A stretch of 64,000 nucleotides of DNA from Brachybacterium sp. FME24 (GTDB lineage Bacteria; Actinomycetota; Actinomycetes; Actinomycetales; Dermabacteraceae): positions 186,001 through 250,000 of the forward strand of contig NZ_JABUXV010000002.1 of NCBI RefSeq assembly GCF_014897705.1, written 5' to 3'. This document shows positions 62,194 to 64,000 of this stretch, one piece after another. Within the stretch, counting starts at the first letter, position 1. Each line of letters starts with the position of its first letter. The notes beneath the pieces were generated by a model, which was not told the origin of the DNA, searched no databases, and worked only from the letters and a program-made list of their open reading frames with translations. A program made the translations under genes and the position numbers.

Positions 62194-63489
62194 ATGGTCG
62201 ACCGCGCGGCGCACGAGCAGCTGCCCGCCGACGACGTGCTGGCCCGGGTGCACCGGGAGGAGCACAGCCGTCTGCTGGCGACCCTCGTGCGCCGTTTCGG
62301 TGACCTGGACCTCGCCGAGGATGCCGCGCAGGAGGCGATGGAATCCGCCCTGCGCAGCTGGCCCGAGCAGGGAGTCCCGCAGCGGCCGCTGGCCTGGCTG
62401 ACCACGGTCGCGAAGCGGGTCGCGCTGGATCGGGTGCGCCGGGACGCGACCGTCGCGCGCCGACTGGCGCAGCTGCACGTGCGCGAGGGTCCCGTGGCGG
62501 CCCCACCGGCCGACGAGGAGGCACTCGCCGCCGAGGATCTGCCTGATGACCGGCTCGCGATGCTCATGGGCTGCTGCCACCCCGCGATCGCCCCGGCCGA
62601 CCGCATCGCGCTCATGCTGCGCTTCGTGGCCTCGCTGAGCACGGCGGAGGTCGCGCAGTCCCTGCTGCTGCCGGTGCCGACGCTGCAGGCGCGGATCACC
62701 CGAGCGAAGAAGCGGATCACGGCGACTGCGATCCCGCTCACCGTGCCCGCAGATCCGGCCGAGCGGGACCGTCGACTGCCGCTCGTGCTCACGGCGATCT
62801 CCCTGATCTTCACTGAGGGATACGCCGCGACCAGCGGCGATACTCCCATTCGGCGCGAGCTCACCGCGGAGGCGATCCGACTGGCGCGGATCACGCATCA
62901 CCTGCTGCCGTCGACTGCTGAGCCGCAGGGGCTGCTCGCGCTGCTGCTGCTCACCGACGCCCGCTCCCCCGCCCGCGAGGACTCGGACGGCGTGCCGGTC
63001 CCGCTCGAGGACCAGGACCGCTCCCGATGGGACCGGCTTCTCCTCCAGGAGGGGCTCGCCCTCGTGCAGGAGGCGGCCGGGCGCAAGGACGCCGGCCGGC
63101 TCACCATCCAGGCCACGATCGCGGCGGTGCACGCCGAGGCCGACCGCTTCGAGGAGACCGACTGGGAGCAGATCGTCGTGCTCTACGACCTGCTGCTGGC
63201 TCGTGGCGAGGACCCGGTGGTACGGATGAACCGCGCCATCGCCGTCGGCCGGGCGAGGGAGCCCACGGACGCTCTGGCGCTGCTCGAGCAGCTGGCCGAG
63301 CACCCGGAGCTCGCGCGCCACCACCCCTTCCACATCGCCCACGCCCTGTTCTGCGAGAAGGTGGAGCGATTCGACGACGCCGTGGCCGCATGGCGCCGGG
63401 CGCTCGAGCTGGTCGACAACTCCGCCGAGCGCCGATTCATCGAGCGGCGGCTGGATGCCGCGACCACCACGGCATCCGGCGACCCGTGA
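62194..63489 (+). CDS. ECF42-type RNA polymerase sigma factor with C-terminal extension
   Basis: The 431-residue protein has sigma region 2 (about 18-85; LAEDAAQEAMESALRSWPEQG), region 4 (about 125-185; LSTAEVAQSLLLPVPTLQARITRAKK), and a long C-terminal part (about 195-431; LIFTEGYAATSGDTPIRREL, then VRMNRAIAVGRAREPTDAL) with helical repeats. That extension replaces a separate anti-sigma factor in this group. The ATG lies 4 bp after the DGPF stop, so the two are cotranscribed. Confidence 0.9.
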   Translation: MVDRAAHEQLPADDVLARVHREEHSRLLATLVRRFGDLDLAEDAAQEAMESALRSWPEQGVPQRPLAWLTTVAKRVALDRVRRDATVARRLAQLHVREGPVAAPPADEEALAAEDLPDDRLAMLMGCCHPAIAPADRIALMLRFVASLSTAEVAQSLLLPVPTLQARITRAKKRITATAIPLTVPADPAERDRRLPLVLTAISLIFTEGYAATSGDTPIRRELTAEAIRLARITHHLLPSTAEPQGLLALLLLTDARSPAREDSDGVPVPLEDQDRSRWDRLLLQEGLALVQEAAGRKDAGRLTIQATIAAVHAEADRFEETDWEQIVVLYDLLLARGEDPVVRMNRAIAVGRAREPTDALALLEQLAEHPELARHHPFHIAHALFCEKVERFDDAVAAWRRALELVDNSAERRFIERRLDAATTTASGDP

Positions 63490-63538
63490 GGTCCGCCCCA
63501 GCGCTCCGCGTCATCAGCGGACGCAGGGGCCGACGATC

Positions 63539-63958
63539 TCAGCCGTCGGTGGGCTTCTTGCTGCCCTGCGCGAGGACCAGGGCGCCGGCGATCGCCAGCA
63601 GCCAGCTGTCCTTGGCCACGGCAGTGCCTGCCTGGCTGGGGCGCACGCCGTCGGACTCGGTCATCTCCGGGCTGCGCAGGTACATCGCCACCATGGACCC
63701 GGAGAAGGCGGCCAGGCCCAGCCCGGCGACCCGGGACGGGACGAAGGGCAGCAGCAGCGCGCCACCGACGGCGATCTCGCCGTAGCTGAGGAACTTCGCG
63801 AACTGCTCGGGGGTCAGCTTCCCCAGCGGCGGCACGCCCTTGGCGGCCATGCCCTGCAGGCCCTCGGCCATCTCGGCGGGCATGCCGAGCTTGCCGATGC
63901 CGGAGTTGAGGATGAAGGCGCCGGGGACGGCGCGGAGGATCGCGGTGCTGAGGCTCAT
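63539..63958 (-). CDS. DoxX-family membrane protein
   Basis: The 139-residue protein has four helices and the DoxX-like pattern AFILNSGIGKLGM, then FLSYGEIAVGGALLLPFVPSRVAGLGL. AGGAGATTCCC precedes the ATG, which was preferred over one 13 codons upstream. DoxX proteins occur with thiol and oxidative-stress systems; the role here is unknown. Confidence 0.82.
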   Translation of the reverse strand: MSLSTAILRAVPGAFILNSGIGKLGMPAEMAEGLQGMAAKGVPPLGKLTPEQFAKFLSYGEIAVGGALLLPFVPSRVAGLGLAAFSGSMVAMYLRSPEMTESDGVRPSQAGTAVAKDSWLLAIAGALVLAQGSKKPTDG

Positions 63959-63977
63959 GGGAATCTCCTGAATCGGG

Positions 63978-63997
63978 ATGGTTGCGCTTTCAACCAT
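63978..63997. promoter_or_regulatory. Operator-like inverted repeat upstream of the DoxX gene
   Basis: ATGGTTG-CGCTTT-CAACCAT has perfect 7-bp arms and a 6-nt centre, 20 bp before the DoxX ATG. It suits a dimeric HxlR/MarR-type regulator. The sequence ends 3 bp later, so the neighbour is not seen. Confidence 0.5.
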
Positions 63998-64000
63998 ATG

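Overview
The window is very GC-rich and densely coded. It reads as a chromosomal segment of a Gram-positive actinobacterium, probably Micrococcales and possibly Dermabacteraceae such as Brachybacterium; that placement is inferred from gene style, not proven. Supporting signs are a DUF222/13E12 HNH protein, a cysteine-desulfhydrase-like PLP enzyme of mycobacterial type, an ECF42 sigma factor beside a DGPF protein, Tat and lipoprotein signals, and many genes whose start codon lies 6-7 nt after a TANNNT -10 box, as expected of leaderless actinobacterial mRNAs. I saw no tRNA, rRNA, insertion sequence, prophage or CRISPR array.

Left part (1-11.5 kb): the 3' end of an aminotransferase, then four leftward genes for single-pass membrane proteins with a related extracellular domain (320-1438, 3976-4629, 4728-5573, 6745-7755). 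A fatty-acid oxidation multienzyme (1624-3834) and an ArsR/SRPBCC pair (5850-6718) are interspersed. Then come a small membrane protein, a GNAT acetyltransferase, a Cds1-like PLP enzyme and a lipoprotein.

Sugar locus (11.5-17.4 kb): LacI regulator, solute-binding protein, two permeases and a GH32 fructosidase, all leftward. A promoter with two matching CACGTG-centred operators precedes the binding-protein gene. The system should import a fructose-containing oligosaccharide and hydrolyse it inside the cell.

Middle (17.4-41.2 kb): a CDP-alcohol phosphatidyltransferase, a methyltransferase, an acyl-CoA dehydrogenase/thiolase pair that shares an operator-like palindrome with the distant 1624-3834 gene, several GNAT proteins, PNP oxidase (pdxH), a DsbA-like protein, a GH25 hydrolase, a glutamine amidotransferase, an APH(6)-like kinase behind a 35-codon ORF, an HNH protein, glutathione peroxidase, a serine hydrolase, an S9 peptidase, a VOC protein, a PhzF protein and an MHS-type transporter.

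Right part (41.5-64 kb): a six-gene Mrp-type cation/proton antiporter operon in A-C-D-E-F-G order with B fused to A, a PhoX-like phosphatase with three SLH repeats, an APC permease with a universal stress protein, an LssY_C membrane protein, an aldo/keto reductase, a siderophore ABC operon under a DtxR/IdeR-like box, a PAP2 phosphatase, the DGPF-ECF42 pair and a DoxX protein. The most interesting signals are regulatory: two leaderless mini-ORFs that overlap the starts of mnhA and the LssY_C gene, a hairpin plus 35-codon ORF before the kinase, the shared beta-oxidation operator, and a perfect 22-bp hairpin at 55368-55421.
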